A stretch of 64,000 nucleotides of DNA from Mycolicibacterium vinylchloridicum. GTDB lineage: Bacteria; Actinomycetota; Actinomycetes; Mycobacteriales; Mycobacteriaceae. The notes under the pieces are model-generated. The model was given only the letters and a program-made list of their open reading frames with translations. It made no database searches and was not told where the DNA came from. A program made the position numbers and the translations under genes. The stretch lies in contig NZ_JACBJQ010000028.1 of the NCBI RefSeq assembly GCF_013404075.1, positions 1 through 64,000 on the forward strand, in the 5' to 3' direction. Below, one piece after another: positions 1 through 8,293 of the stretch (positions within the stretch are counted from its first letter, which is position 1; each line of letters starts with the position of its first letter).

Positions 1-127
1 CTTCGTCTCCGGCTTCCTTCCCACCCCACCTCACAGTGACGCAGTTGCCATCGACTCGGAGTTAAACCACCTTCACCTCCAGAGGACTCACACCTCCAAG
101 CGAATGCCCATGCTGGGCGTACAACGA

Positions 128-157
128 AAACCCCGCGGGCGCACGCCCGCGGGGTTT
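128..157 (-). terminator. Intrinsic terminator downstream of katG
   Basis: A perfect stem (11 GC pairs, extended by three A:T pairs) around a 2-4 nt loop lies 17 nt beyond the katG stop. Read on the minus strand it is followed by TTTTCGTT, a short U-tract, so it looks like a true intrinsic terminator for furA-katG. It is symmetrical enough to stop transcription from the left as well. Bases 1-126 upstream of it hold no ORF or RNA that I recognise. Confidence 0.8.
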
Positions 158-174
158 CGCTTACTGCTGATCCT

Positions 175-2343
175 TTAGACGTCGAACCGATCGGCGTTGG
201 ACACCTTGGCCCAGGCCGCGACGAAGTCCTTGACGAACCTCTCCTTGTTGTCGTCCTGGGCGTAGACCTCGGCCACTGCACGCAGCACCGAGTTCGAGCC
301 GAACACCAGGTCGGCAGCGGTCGCCGTCCACTTGGCCGCACCCGTCGCGCGGTCAGTGCCTTCGTAGACGTTCTCGGAGCTTTCCGACGGCTTCCACACC
401 GTGCCCATGTCGAGGAGGTTGGTGAAGAAGTCGGTCGACAGCACGCCGACCCGGTCGGTGAACACGCCGTGCTTGCTGCCACCGTGGTTGGCACCGAGCA
501 CCCGCAGGCCGCCGATGAGCGCGGTCAACTCCGGTCCGGTCACACCCACGAGAGAGGCCTTCTCGATCAGGAGTTGCTCCAGGGGAGCCTTCTCGCCGGC
601 CCGCGCGTAGTTGCGGAAGCCGTCGGCCCGCGGCTCGAGCACCGCGAACGACTCGACATCGGTGTCTTCCTGGGTGGCGTCGCCGCGGCCCGCGGTGAAC
701 GGCACCGTGATCTCGACGCCGCCGTCCTTGGCGGCCTTCTCGATCGCGGCATTGCCCGCGAGCACGATGACGTCGGCCAGCGAAACCTGGTTGCCGCCGG
801 CGGCATTGAAGTCGGCCTGGATCTTCTCCAAGACCGGCAGCACCTTGCCGAGCTCGGACGGCTCGTTGGCCTCCCAGCTCTTCTGCGGCTCCAACCGCAG
901 CCGCGCGCCATTGGCGCCGCCGCGCTTGTCGGTGTTGCGGTAGCTCGACGCGGACGCCCACGCGGTCTTGACCAACTGCGGCACCGACAGGCCCGCAGCC
1001 AGAACTGCGCTCTTGATCTTGGCGGCGTCAGCGTCGTCGATCAGCGCACCTGTGGCGGCGGGAACCGGATCCTGCCACAGCTGTGGCTCGGCAACCCACG
1101 GCCCGAGGTAGCGGCTGATCGGACCGAGGTCGCGGTGCAGCAGCTTGTACCAGGCCTTGGCAAACGCCTCGTTGAGCTCCTCGGGATGATCGAGCCAGCG
1201 ACGCGTGATCGCACCGAACTCCGGATCCTCACGCATCGAGACGTCGGTGACCAGCATCGTGGGCTTGCGGTTCGGACCGCCGAAGGGATCGGGAATGATC
1301 GCCTCGGCGTCCTTGGCCTGGAACTGCCACGCACCGGCCGGGCTCTTGACCAGCTCCCACTCGTAGCCGTAGAGGATCTCCAGGAACGAGTTGCTCCACT
1401 TGGTCGGCGTGGGGGTCCAGACGACCTCGAGACCGCTGGTGACGGTGTCGCCGGCCTTGCCGGAACCGAACGGGCACTTCCAGCCCAGGCCCTGCTGCTC
1501 GATCGGGGCACCCTCGGGCTCGGGGCCCATACCCTCGTCGGAGCCGGCACCGTGGGTCTTGCCCAGCGTGTGGCCACCGACGATCAGCGCGGCGGTCTCC
1601 TCGACGTTCATCGCCATCCGGCCGAACGTCTCCTTGATGTCGACGGCGGCCTTGATCGGATCTGGATTACCTTCGGGCCCTTCAGGATTGACGTAGATCA
1701 GACCCATCGTGGTGGCGCCGTACGGCTGGGCCAGGTCGCGCTCACCGGAGTAGCGCTTGTCGGTGCCCAACCACTCGCCTTCTTCACCGAAGAGGATCTC
1801 CTCGGGCTCCCAGACGTCGGGGCGGCCGAAACCGAAGCCGAAGGTCTTGAAGCCGGCCGATTCCAGTGCGACGTTGCCTGCGAACACCAGCAGGTCGGCC
1901 CAGGAGATCTTGTTGCCGTACTTCTTCTTCACCGGCCACAGCAGCCGACGGGCCTTGTCCAGGTTGGCGTTGTCCGGCCAGCTGTTCAGCGGGGCGAAGC
2001 GCTGCATGCCCTGCCCGCCGCCACCGCGTCCATCGAAGATCCGGTAGGTGCCTGCGGCGTGCCAGCTCATCCGGATGAACAGGCCGGCGTAGCTGCCGTA
2101 GTCGGCGGGCCACCAGTCCTGCGAGGTGGTGATCACCGAGAGCACATCGGCCTTGAGCGCCTCGGGATCGAGCTTGGCGAACTCGGCGGCGTAGTCGAAA
2201 TCGTCACCGAGCGGGTTGGAGTACGGCGAGTGCGGATGCAGCTTGGAGACGTCGACCTGATCCGGCCACCAGTCCTGGTTGGTCAGCGGCGCATGCGCTT
2301 TCGGCGTCGGCGCGTCGATGACCGGATTTTCGCTCTCGGACAC
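175..2343 (-). CDS. katG: Catalase-peroxidase KatG
   Basis: Bifunctional haem catalase-peroxidase that removes H2O2; in mycobacteria it is also the activator of isoniazid. The 722 residues match the family length and keep both the haem-binding N-terminal half and the degenerate C-terminal half. The distal triad is Arg91-Trp94-His95 (motif SWHAAGTYR) and the proximal haem ligand is His258 (GGHTLGKTHG). Trp94, Tyr217 and Met243 can form the Met-Tyr-Trp adduct needed for catalase activity. Ser303 aligns with the Ser315 that is often mutated in isoniazid-resistant M. tuberculosis, so that position is wild type. It lies 57 nt downstream of furA on the same strand, the usual mycobacterial arrangement, and is presumably co-transcribed from the furA promoter. 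No frameshift or missing active-site residue is seen. Confidence 0.98.
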   Translation of the reverse strand: MSESENPVIDAPTPKAHAPLTNQDWWPDQVDVSKLHPHSPYSNPLGDDFDYAAEFAKLDPEALKADVLSVITTSQDWWPADYGSYAGLFIRMSWHAAGTYRIFDGRGGGGQGMQRFAPLNSWPDNANLDKARRLLWPVKKKYGNKISWADLLVFAGNVALESAGFKTFGFGFGRPDVWEPEEILFGEEGEWLGTDKRYSGERDLAQPYGATTMGLIYVNPEGPEGNPDPIKAAVDIKETFGRMAMNVEETAALIVGGHTLGKTHGAGSDEGMGPEPEGAPIEQQGLGWKCPFGSGKAGDTVTSGLEVVWTPTPTKWSNSFLEILYGYEWELVKSPAGAWQFQAKDAEAIIPDPFGGPNRKPTMLVTDVSMREDPEFGAITRRWLDHPEELNEAFAKAWYKLLHRDLGPISRYLGPWVAEPQLWQDPVPAATGALIDDADAAKIKSAVLAAGLSVPQLVKTAWASASSYRNTDKRGGANGARLRLEPQKSWEANEPSELGKVLPVLEKIQADFNAAGGNQVSLADVIVLAGNAAIEKAAKDGGVEITVPFTAGRGDATQEDTDVESFAVLEPRADGFRNYARAGEKAPLEQLLIEKASLVGVTGPELTALIGGLRVLGANHGGSKHGVFTDRVGVLSTDFFTNLLDMGTVWKPSESSENVYEGTDRATGAAKWTATAADLVFGSNSVLRAVAEVYAQDDNKERFVKDFVAAWAKVSNADRFDV

Positions 2344-2400
2344 TTTTTACCTTTCCATTCCATATCTCATTGGTGATTTGGGCTGTGATCACTGGCGTGA

Positions 2401-2832
2401 TCAAGAAGGTTCTTTCGTCGTGCAGTCGGGACACAGGCCCCAATAGACGACCTCGGCCTCGTCGAGGACGAAACCGTTGTGATCGGACGGCGTCAAACAC
2501 GGTGCCTCGCCGACCGCGCAGTCGACGTCGCCGATGACACCGCAGGAGCGGCAGACGACGTGATGGTGGTTGTCGCCGACGCGGGATTCATAGCGGGCCA
2601 CTGAGCCCGACGGCTGGATGCGCCGCACCAGACCTGCGGCGGTCAGCGCGTGCAGCACGTCGTAGACCGCCTGGCGCGAGACATCGGGAAGGCCAGCGCG
2701 GACGGCCCCGAAGATCGTGTCGGTGTCGGCGTGCGGGTGGGCGTGCACCGCCTCGAGTACCGCAACGCGGGGCCTGGTCACCCGCAGCTGCGCTGTCCGC
2801 AGCTGGTCGGCGATATCCGACATCGAGGTCAC
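2401..2832 (-). CDS. furA: Ferric uptake regulator family repressor FurA
   Basis: A 143-residue Fur-family metalloregulator, by analogy the redox- and metal-responsive repressor of itself and katG. The N-terminal winged helix (about 1-80) includes VTRPRVAVLEAV and the recognition region VSRQAVYDVLHAL. The metal and dimerisation half holds His89-His90-His91, the pair Cys94/Cys97, and the C-terminal pair Cys134/Cys137 (WGLCPDC). I use the GTG at 2832 because the resulting N-terminus lines up in length with M. tuberculosis FurA as I remember it, and that gene is leaderless with a GTG start. An in-frame ATG at 2823 is the alternative. The operator and -35 lie immediately upstream. Confidence 0.95.
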   Translation of the reverse strand: MTSMSDIADQLRTAQLRVTRPRVAVLEAVHAHPHADTDTIFGAVRAGLPDVSRQAVYDVLHALTAAGLVRRIQPSGSVARYESRVGDNHHHVVCRSCGVIGDVDCAVGEAPCLTPSDHNGFVLDEAEVVYWGLCPDCTTKEPS

Positions 2833-2845
2833 GGTGAGATCGTCG

Positions 2846-2869
2846 TCCCTTTTCTGGAATCAGTCAAGA
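2846..2869 (-). promoter_or_regulatory. FurA operator / furA promoter
   Basis: The minus-strand sequence here begins TCTTGACTGATTCCAG and continues as an A-rich stretch ending GGGA. It matches, from memory, the published mycobacterial FurA operator upstream of furA-katG (M. tuberculosis has A where G stands at one position). The TTGACT inside it is the -35, so FurA bound here would block RNA polymerase. The remaining distance to the GTG at 2832 fits a leaderless or nearly leaderless transcript. Confidence 0.8.
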
Positions 2870-2899
2870 GTTGACCGAAACCATATCCGAAAACGCTGG

Positions 2900-3139
2900 T
2901 CAGGGGTTTTTAGTCGGCTGATTGCTCGGGTTCACAGTGGGGTTCATCGGGGTCACCGGTCCCGGGCTGAAGCTGTTCCCGCCGGGCAACGAGCCCTTGC
3001 TGGTCGGCGAGAGCGAGGGTCCGGTGGTCGTGGTAGAAGCCGGCTCCTGACTCTCGGCTCCGCACGCGGTGAACACCATGACGCCGGCAGCGGCCGACGC
3101 CACCAGACACATCGCCCGGATTCGATTCCGACCCCTCAT
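2900..3139 (-). CDS. Small Pro/Thr/Ser-rich lipoprotein
   Basis: Predicted 79-residue lipoprotein. A basic N-terminus (MRGRNRIRAM) and a hydrophobic stretch lead to a lipobox ending in FTACG, so the mature protein would begin with a lipidated Cys. The mature part is about 55 residues of low-complexity Thr, Ser, Pro, Asn and Gly with no recognisable domain, probably an unstructured tether outside the membrane. The start is placed at ATG 3139 rather than the longer frame from 3181, because 3139 puts the positive charges directly before the hydrophobic core. It lies upstream of furA on the same strand, but furA has its own promoter. Function unknown. Confidence 0.7.
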   Translation of the reverse strand: MRGRNRIRAMCLVASAAAGVMVFTACGAESQEPASTTTTGPSLSPTSKGSLPGGNSFSPGPVTPMNPTVNPSNQPTKNP

Positions 3140-3345
3140 CGCTGACCCCTCGAACGCGTACGCACATAGTCGCGGTACCAACCGAAAGTTACCCTCTCAC
3201 GGCTGTGCGCAACGCGCTTTGCGCGCCGCGCTCTCGGCGCGACGTGAGCCGCCGACCGGGCTTTCTGTATGGTGATCGGCGGATCGCGTCCGGCGGCCAT
3301 CCCGGCTCGAACCGGGGATCCAGTCGTCTCGTCAGGAGCAGTTTC

Positions 3346-4245
3346 GTGCCCCTCAACACCGTCGCGCTCGAACTCGTGCCGCCCAATACCGATCGCACCC
3401 CGGACGAGGTCCTGGAGGAGGCGCACAAGGTCGTGCTGCTGTCCTCGGAGACCGGCCTCGACGGCCGGATCGGCCACGTGATGATTCCCGGGATGATCGA
3501 GGAGGACGGCGACCGCCCGATCGAGATGAAGCCCAAGCTCGACGTGCTCGACTACTGGTCGCGCATCTCGCCGGTACTGCCTGGTATCCGCGGCCTGTGC
3601 ACCCAGGTCACCGCGTTCATGGACGAGCCGACCTTGGTCAGCCGGCTGACCGCCCTGTTGGACGCGGGCATGGAAGGCGTTGCCTTCGTGGGTGTTCCCC
3701 GCACGATGAACGACGGTGAGGGCGCGGGCGTCGCGCCCACCGACGCGCTGACGATCTTTTCCGGCCTCGTCCCCAACCGGGGCGCGATCCTGATCCCGAC
3801 CCGCGCCGAGGAAGCCGGCCGGTTCGGCTTCAAATGCGGCCGCGGCGCCACCTATGGCATGACGCAACTGCTGTACTCCGACGCGATCGTCGGGTTTTTG
3901 ACCGAGTTCGCCGCCACCACCGACTACCGCCCGGAGATCCTGCTCTCGTTCGGCTTCGTGCCGAAGGTCGAGACCCGGGTGGGCCTGATCAATTGGCTGA
4001 TCCAGGATCCGGGCAATGCGGCCGTCGCAGCCGAGCAGGATTTCGTGCGTCAGCTCGCCGACAGCGACCCGGCGGTCAAGCGGCGCCTGCTGGTCGACCT
4101 CTACAAGCGGGTCGTCGACGGCGTCGCCGATCTCGGGTTCCCGTTGAGCATTCATTTCGAAGCCACCTACGGCATGTCCCGGCCGGCCTTCGAGACCTTC
4201 GCGGAGATGCTGGCCCACTGGTCGCCGGCGGGGTCTAACTCGTAG
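3346..4245 (+). CDS. Divergent methylenetetrahydrofolate reductase, mycobacterial Rv2172c/MSMEG_6649 type
   Basis: A 299-residue protein strongly resembling, from memory, mycobacterial Rv2172c and MSMEG_6649. These are reported to be MTHFRs that reduce 5,10-methylene-THF to 5-methyl-THF without the FAD used by canonical MetF. Conserved stretches include LNTVALELVPP near the N-terminus, RIGHVMIPGM, GVPRTMNDGEG, RFGFKCGRGATYGMTQLLYSD and PLSIHFEATYG. The start is GTG 3346, preceded by AGGAG at 3334-3338 with good spacing; the longer open frame lacks a ribosome site and adds a low-quality N-terminus. The product would supply methyl groups for methionine synthesis. The next gene starts 4 nt after this stop, so the two are probably translated together. 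The family identification rests on recall, not a search. Confidence 0.75.
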   Translation: MPLNTVALELVPPNTDRTPDEVLEEAHKVVLLSSETGLDGRIGHVMIPGMIEEDGDRPIEMKPKLDVLDYWSRISPVLPGIRGLCTQVTAFMDEPTLVSRLTALLDAGMEGVAFVGVPRTMNDGEGAGVAPTDALTIFSGLVPNRGAILIPTRAEEAGRFGFKCGRGATYGMTQLLYSDAIVGFLTEFAATTDYRPEILLSFGFVPKVETRVGLINWLIQDPGNAAVAAEQDFVRQLADSDPAVKRRLLVDLYKRVVDGVADLGFPLSIHFEATYGMSRPAFETFAEMLAHWSPAGSNS

Positions 4246-4249
4246 TCCG

Positions 4250-5215
4250 GTGAAGGCACTGATCGATTTCGACCGCGCACGGGTTTTCGCGATCCCGGCA
4301 CGCGAGGACTATCCCGGCTTCCCCGCTTGCGAGGGGATGCTCATCGAAGGCCCGCAAGGGTGGGGTGAGTTCAGCCCGCCGCGCGCGAGCGACGACCTGA
4401 TGGCGGCGCGCTGGCTGACGTCGGCCATCGAGGGCGGCACGGTCGGCTGGCCCGATCCGGTTCGCGGCCGGGTCGCCGTGGCAGTGGCGATCCCCGCGGT
4501 GGACCCGCAGGTGGCGAGCGAGATCGCCGCAGGCAGCGGGTGCGGAGCGGCGGATGTGCGCGTCACCGGGCAACCCGGCGATCTGTCCCGTCTGGAGGCC
4601 GTTCGCGCGGCGCTGGGCACCTCCGGCTCGATCCGCTGTGTGGTCGAAACAGCCTGGGACGTCGATACCGCGGCCGAGCTGATTCCGGAGCTGGACCGGG
4701 CGGCTGCCGGGCTGGAGTTCGTGCAGCAGCCGTGTGCGACGACGGCGGAGTTGGCGGCCCTGCGTCGCCGGGTCGATGTGCGGGTGGCGGCCGACGTATC
4801 GACCCTCGGAGCCGACGGGCCGGGGCTGCCGGAGATCGCCGATATCGCGGTCCTGACAGTCGGCCCGCTCGGCGGTGTGCGGCGGGCGTTGCGGTTCGCC
4901 GAACGCATCGATCTGCCGTGCGTGGTGTCGGCGGCGGTCGGGGCGTCGGAAACCAGCATGGGGCTGGCCGGGGGACTGGCGCTGGCCGGTGCGCTGCCTG
5001 AGGTCTCCTTCGCCTGTGGGCTCGGGACCGCCGCGGCACTGGTCGGCGATGTGGTGTCGCCGGGCCGGGTCCTGACCCCGGTCGAGGGTTATCTACCGGT
5101 GGCCCCGTCGGCGCCTGGCCCCGACGCCGAACGCGTTGCGGAGTTCGCACTCGACGATCCCGAACGGATCACCTGGTGGCGGCGGCGCCTGAGTGCCGCG
5201 CGAGAGCTTCTCTAG
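4250..5215 (+). CDS. MenC-like enolase-superfamily protein lacking catalytic residues
   Basis: A 321-residue homologue of o-succinylbenzoate synthase MenC. It keeps the scaffold motifs (LIEGPQGWGEF, CATTAELAALRRRVDV, ADIAVLTVGPLGG, FACGLGTAA) but not the active site. Against M. tuberculosis MenC as remembered, the KxK motif is Asp102-Val-Arg104, the first metal ligand Asp is Glu133 in a rearranged loop, the second ligand (EQPC) is Gln159, the Glu of ADES is Val183, and the second Lys (VLKV) is Thr203. Asp182 is the only metal-site acid clearly kept. It is therefore unlikely to make o-succinylbenzoate and may be a pseudoenzyme or act on something else. GTG 4250 follows the MTHFR stop by 4 nt, suggesting a shared function or complex. 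Confidence 0.75.
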   Translation: MKALIDFDRARVFAIPAREDYPGFPACEGMLIEGPQGWGEFSPPRASDDLMAARWLTSAIEGGTVGWPDPVRGRVAVAVAIPAVDPQVASEIAAGSGCGAADVRVTGQPGDLSRLEAVRAALGTSGSIRCVVETAWDVDTAAELIPELDRAAAGLEFVQQPCATTAELAALRRRVDVRVAADVSTLGADGPGLPEIADIAVLTVGPLGGVRRALRFAERIDLPCVVSAAVGASETSMGLAGGLALAGALPEVSFACGLGTAAALVGDVVSPGRVLTPVEGYLPVAPSAPGPDAERVAEFALDDPERITWWRRRLSAARELL

Positions 5216-5264
5216 AAAGCGGCGCAGCCACCGGGCGAGACGGCGGCGTTCTGACTCGCTCCGC

Positions 5265-5450
5265 TCAACGTCGCGGACGCCACGCCGCGACGGCCAGGCC
5301 GATTCCGATCAGCGCGATGATCGGCCCGAGCACCGACCACGTCGTGGTGTTGCTCATCGGGCTGCCCTGGACCGCGCCAAAACCCTGCAGCGTGAACAGC
5401 AATCCGAACAGCGTGACCAGCACGCCCACTACACCGACGACATGTCGCAT
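5265..5450 (-). CDS. Small two-helix membrane protein
   Basis: A 61-residue protein with two hydrophobic helices (about residues 2-24 and 37-55), a short polar hairpin (QGSPMSNTTTWS) and an Arg-rich tail (AAWRPRR). This suggests a small inner-membrane protein with a cytoplasmic C-terminus. The ATG at 5450 has a good AGAGGA ribosome site at proper distance, located in the end of the MOSC gene whose stop is at 5453. The two genes are therefore a tightly packed unit. I do not recognise a family beyond generic small mycobacterial membrane proteins. Function unknown. Confidence 0.65.
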   Translation of the reverse strand: MRHVVGVVGVLVTLFGLLFTLQGFGAVQGSPMSNTTTWSVLGPIIALIGIGLAVAAWRPRR

Positions 5451-5452
5451 GG

Positions 5453-6433
5453 TCAATTCCTCTTTCCGGTCGGCATGGCCGCGGACACCGCCCGCATGAC
5501 GGCCCGTTTCATTTTCGCCGCACCAGATCCGGCGGTGGCACCGAGAGTGGATCGATTCGGCGGATCCAGTTGCAGCGCATCACCTTCGGTGATCCGACCG
5601 GCTCGGGTGATGTTGCCGTAGGCACCGAGGCAGCGTCGTGAATGGGCGGCGATGGTGCGGGTGATCTCCTTGTCCCGCTTGAGTTCGGGCTGTTCGTGGG
5701 ACGGCATGACGCAGCGGATGGTGGGGATCAGCGGCTGCAGTTCGGCGCGCGGTGCGTGCAGCGTGCCGCCGCACCAGTCCCACTCCGGATGCGGCGATGC
5801 GCCGGGGGAGTCGACGACGATCGTCGGGCGGAATCGCCGGACGTCGAAATCGGAATCCGGCGCCAGCGCGGCCATGGCGGCCAGGCTCTGCTCGGTGATG
5901 ATGTGGATCGGGTAGGCGTCGACGTAGCTGCCCACGGGCGTGGCGTAGCGGCTGATCTCGGCGAGCTTGCGGACCGGGAACATCGACAGGTCGGGCAGCG
6001 GTTCGCCGTCCTCGAGGCCGAAGACGGTCCGCAGGTCCGTTTTCGTGGCCATCGGCCCACGGTATTGGTCACGGCGATCGATCGGCGGCAGTGGCCGAAG
6101 TTCGACCTCCCGGTCGAGGTAGCGCGAGAGTGCTTGATGGACAACGGGATCGGAGCTGGTGACCTCGGTGCCGTCGGGGAAAGTGATGACGACTTCCGGG
6201 GCGTTGCCCGGTCCGGCGTCCGGTGGCGGTGCCTGCGCGTAGCGCGCCGTGAGCCAGAGCAGACCGGGCAGCCGCTTGGCGCTGGTGGTCGCGTCGAGTT
6301 CGACGTCGCGAACGGCCCACGTGCGGTCGGCGTGCAGACCGAGCTCGTCGATCTCCGCCTCGGCGAGCTGCTCGCCGAGCATCGATTTCACCGGATAGCG
6401 CCAGATCGAGGTGATGCGGCCGGCAGGGATCAT
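5453..6433 (-). CDS. MOSC domain-containing protein
   Basis: A 326-residue protein with a MOSC N-terminal beta-barrel (about 1-125, opening IPAGRITSIWRYPVKSMLGE) and a C-terminal MOSC core (SYVDAYPIHIITEQSL, DFDVRRFRPTIVVD, RRCLGAYGNI). MOSC proteins bind molybdenum cofactor and include the mARC/YcbX N-hydroxylated-compound reductases; Cys in RRCLGAYG is a candidate metal ligand. Substrate unknown. The frame stays open upstream through two other genes; the start is set at ATG 6433 because MIPAGRITSIWRYPVKSM matches the usual MOSC N-terminus. It is the fourth gene in a minus-strand run from glgP, 17 nt after the membrane-protein stop. Confidence 0.85.
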   Translation of the reverse strand: MIPAGRITSIWRYPVKSMLGEQLAEAEIDELGLHADRTWAVRDVELDATTSAKRLPGLLWLTARYAQAPPPDAGPGNAPEVVITFPDGTEVTSSDPVVHQALSRYLDREVELRPLPPIDRRDQYRGPMATKTDLRTVFGLEDGEPLPDLSMFPVRKLAEISRYATPVGSYVDAYPIHIITEQSLAAMAALAPDSDFDVRRFRPTIVVDSPGASPHPEWDWCGGTLHAPRAELQPLIPTIRCVMPSHEQPELKRDKEITRTIAAHSRRCLGAYGNITRAGRITEGDALQLDPPNRSTLGATAGSGAAKMKRAVMRAVSAAMPTGKRN

Positions 6434-6450
6434 CCACCCAGAGTAGGACT

Positions 6451-7428
6451 TCACTGCGCCGGAGAGCGATGCAGCGCACGCGACGCGACGACCGCCGCGA
6501 CCAGGCTGCCCACCAGCCACACGGCGAGCACGATGAACGGCAGCGGTCGCTGGTTGTGCGGGAAGTAGGTCGCCGCATGGATCGCCGACACCGTCGCGCC
6601 GCTGGGCAGCGCGTGATTGAAGAACGCGAACGGCTGGGGCAACAGCGAGGCCGACACCGCACCGCCGGACGAGGTGTTGCCCAGCAGGATGAACACCAGC
6701 CAGGTGGGAATGATGGCCCAGCGGTGGATCAGCACCAGCATGGCCGAGTTGAACGACGCGGCGATTGCGATCTGTATCGAGGTCAGCAGCCACAACTGGG
6801 GGAACGGTGTGCTCAGCGCGCCGAGGACCGGCCCGGTGACGGCCGACAACGCCAACCCACCGACGACGGCGAGCGCCGCCAGGCAGGCCAGCCAGCGCCG
6901 CAAGTTCAGCGTCTTGACGTTGGCCCGCAGCTGGAACATCGTGATGAAGCCCAAGATCGTGGCGGCGATGACGAGATAGAACGTGGCCAGCCCGGCCGGA
7001 TCCGACGGCGGCAGCGGATGCAGGTCGACGATCGGCAGGATGAACGGTCCGGGCTGGGTCTGGTCGAGCTGAATCAGTGCGCGGGTACCCGACGGGTCGC
7101 TGGCACTCGACAGCAGCAACTCCGGCCTCGATGCCGTGGCATCGATGGCGGCGATGATGCGCTGCTGGTTGATGGCGGTGACGGCTTCGTCGCGGGTTGC
7201 GTACTGATGGACGTCGAACTCGCCGGAATTCTTGTGCAACGCAGCCACGAACGGCGCCGTGACAGCCGTCGAGCCGACCACCCCGACCGGAAGGTTGCGC
7301 GGGGAGGGACGGCCAAGCGCGACGGTGTAGGCGGCGGCGAAGCTCGACGCCAACACGATCGCGATCGCGATGACGGTGGCGGCCTTGCGGATCTCCATCG
7401 GGATGCGCGCAATCGAGGGCCCGGCCAC
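6451..7428 (-). CDS. ABC-2-like / YhgE-Pip-type membrane protein
   Basis: A 325-residue polytopic membrane protein. One N-terminal helix (about 12-33) is followed by an external domain of roughly 110 residues (RPSPRNLPVGVVG to LHPLPPSDP) and then five or six helices. This one-helix, large loop, membrane-bundle plan is that of ABC-2 permease-like and DUF3533/YhgE proteins, often found without their own ATPase. No ATPase gene is adjacent, so a transport role is unproven. GTG 7428 is used; ATG 7398 is an internal alternative that would still keep the first helix. It lies 9 nt after the methyltransferase stop and 17 nt before MOSC, so it is likely part of that operon. Confidence 0.65.
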   Translation of the reverse strand: MAGPSIARIPMEIRKAATVIAIAIVLASSFAAAYTVALGRPSPRNLPVGVVGSTAVTAPFVAALHKNSGEFDVHQYATRDEAVTAINQQRIIAAIDATASRPELLLSSASDPSGTRALIQLDQTQPGPFILPIVDLHPLPPSDPAGLATFYLVIAATILGFITMFQLRANVKTLNLRRWLACLAALAVVGGLALSAVTGPVLGALSTPFPQLWLLTSIQIAIAASFNSAMLVLIHRWAIIPTWLVFILLGNTSSGGAVSASLLPQPFAFFNHALPSGATVSAIHAATYFPHNQRPLPFIVLAVWLVGSLVAAVVASRALHRSPAQ

Positions 7429-7437
7429 ACGGGCACT

Positions 7438-8274
7438 CTACGGTTTGACCGCCTGCAGCGTGTAACTCAGCGGCAGCCGGTCGCCGTACTCGTCGAGTCG
7501 CCACTCACCGTCGTCGCCGGTGTGCATGCGCCCCGGTAACGCCTCCCAGGGCACCGAGTCATGTTCGACGAACATCGTCAGTCGCAGACCGGTATCCAGC
7601 AGTGCGGTGATGATCTCGCCCACGCCGTGGTTCCACTCCCGCGATTCGGTCGTCGCGAAGACGGCGTCGGTCTGCACATACGTCTCGGATGCGTCGAACC
7701 TCATCGGCTCGGCGTGTTCGAAGTACGGGTAACCGAGCGTGATCACGTCGGTGCGCTGCTCGTCGACCGCCCACAACACCGGGTGGCCCTCACGCAGGAA
7801 CAGCCGACCGCCCGGCCGGAGCAGATCCGCGACTACCCGGGCCCAGCGCGCCACATCGGGGAGCCATACCAACGCCCCCACGCCGGTGTACACCAGGTCG
7901 AAACCGCCCTGACCGAGAACGCTTGCGGCGCTGTACACATCGGACACGACATAGTCGACGTCGAGTCCGGCCCGCGCGGCGATCCCGCGGGCGATGGAGA
8001 TCGATGCCGGGGAGAAGTCCAGGCCCGTCATGCGTGCGCCGAGCCGGGCCAGCGACATGGTGTCCGTGCCGATGTGGCATTGCAGATGCACGGCCCGCGC
8101 GCCGGTGATGTCGCCGAGCCGGGGCAGATCGAACCGCACCACCTCCGACAAGGCAGCGGGGTCGCCGATCAGCTTCTCGACCGCGTAGTCGGGCGAACTG
8201 GCGTGCGCCGGGGCGCGCTCGTCCCACAGCGCGCGGTTTACCTCGCGGTGTTCGCCGAAGCCGTCCGCAGGCAC
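7438..8274 (-). CDS. Class I SAM-dependent methyltransferase
   Basis: A 278-residue Rossmann-fold methyltransferase. Motif I is HLQCHIGTDTMSLARLGA, motif II reads TGLDFSPASI, and the post-core region has FDLVYTGVGALVWLPD and LLRPGGRLFLREGHP. The C-terminal part (WNHGVGEIITALLDTGL ... SYTLQAVKP) is typical of a widespread bacterial methyltransferase group of unknown substrate. Start GTG 8274, 19 nt after the glgP stop, so it is probably in the glgP operon. No substrate can be deduced from the context. Confidence 0.85.
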   Translation of the reverse strand: MPADGFGEHREVNRALWDERAPAHASSPDYAVEKLIGDPAALSEVVRFDLPRLGDITGARAVHLQCHIGTDTMSLARLGARMTGLDFSPASISIARGIAARAGLDVDYVVSDVYSAASVLGQGGFDLVYTGVGALVWLPDVARWARVVADLLRPGGRLFLREGHPVLWAVDEQRTDVITLGYPYFEHAEPMRFDASETYVQTDAVFATTESREWNHGVGEIITALLDTGLRLTMFVEHDSVPWEALPGRMHTGDDGEWRLDEYGDRLPLSYTLQAVKP

Positions 8275-8293
8275 GCCCGACAGTATCGCCGAG

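Noticed and set aside
469..2376. A 635-codon open frame on the plus strand across katG
   Set aside because: It is the mirror of katG in high-GC codon-biased DNA; its translation is Arg/Gly/Leu-rich with no domain, whereas the minus-strand product is a perfect KatG.
3300..3322. tRNA-like T-arm (GGTTCGAGCC on the minus strand)
   Set aside because: The stem does not pair correctly with a 7-nt T-loop and there is no anticodon or acceptor arm around it.
5453..7504. A 683-codon frame that seems to fuse MOSC to another domain
   Set aside because: The upstream part is an out-of-frame reading of the ABC-2-like membrane-protein gene; MOSC begins at 6433.
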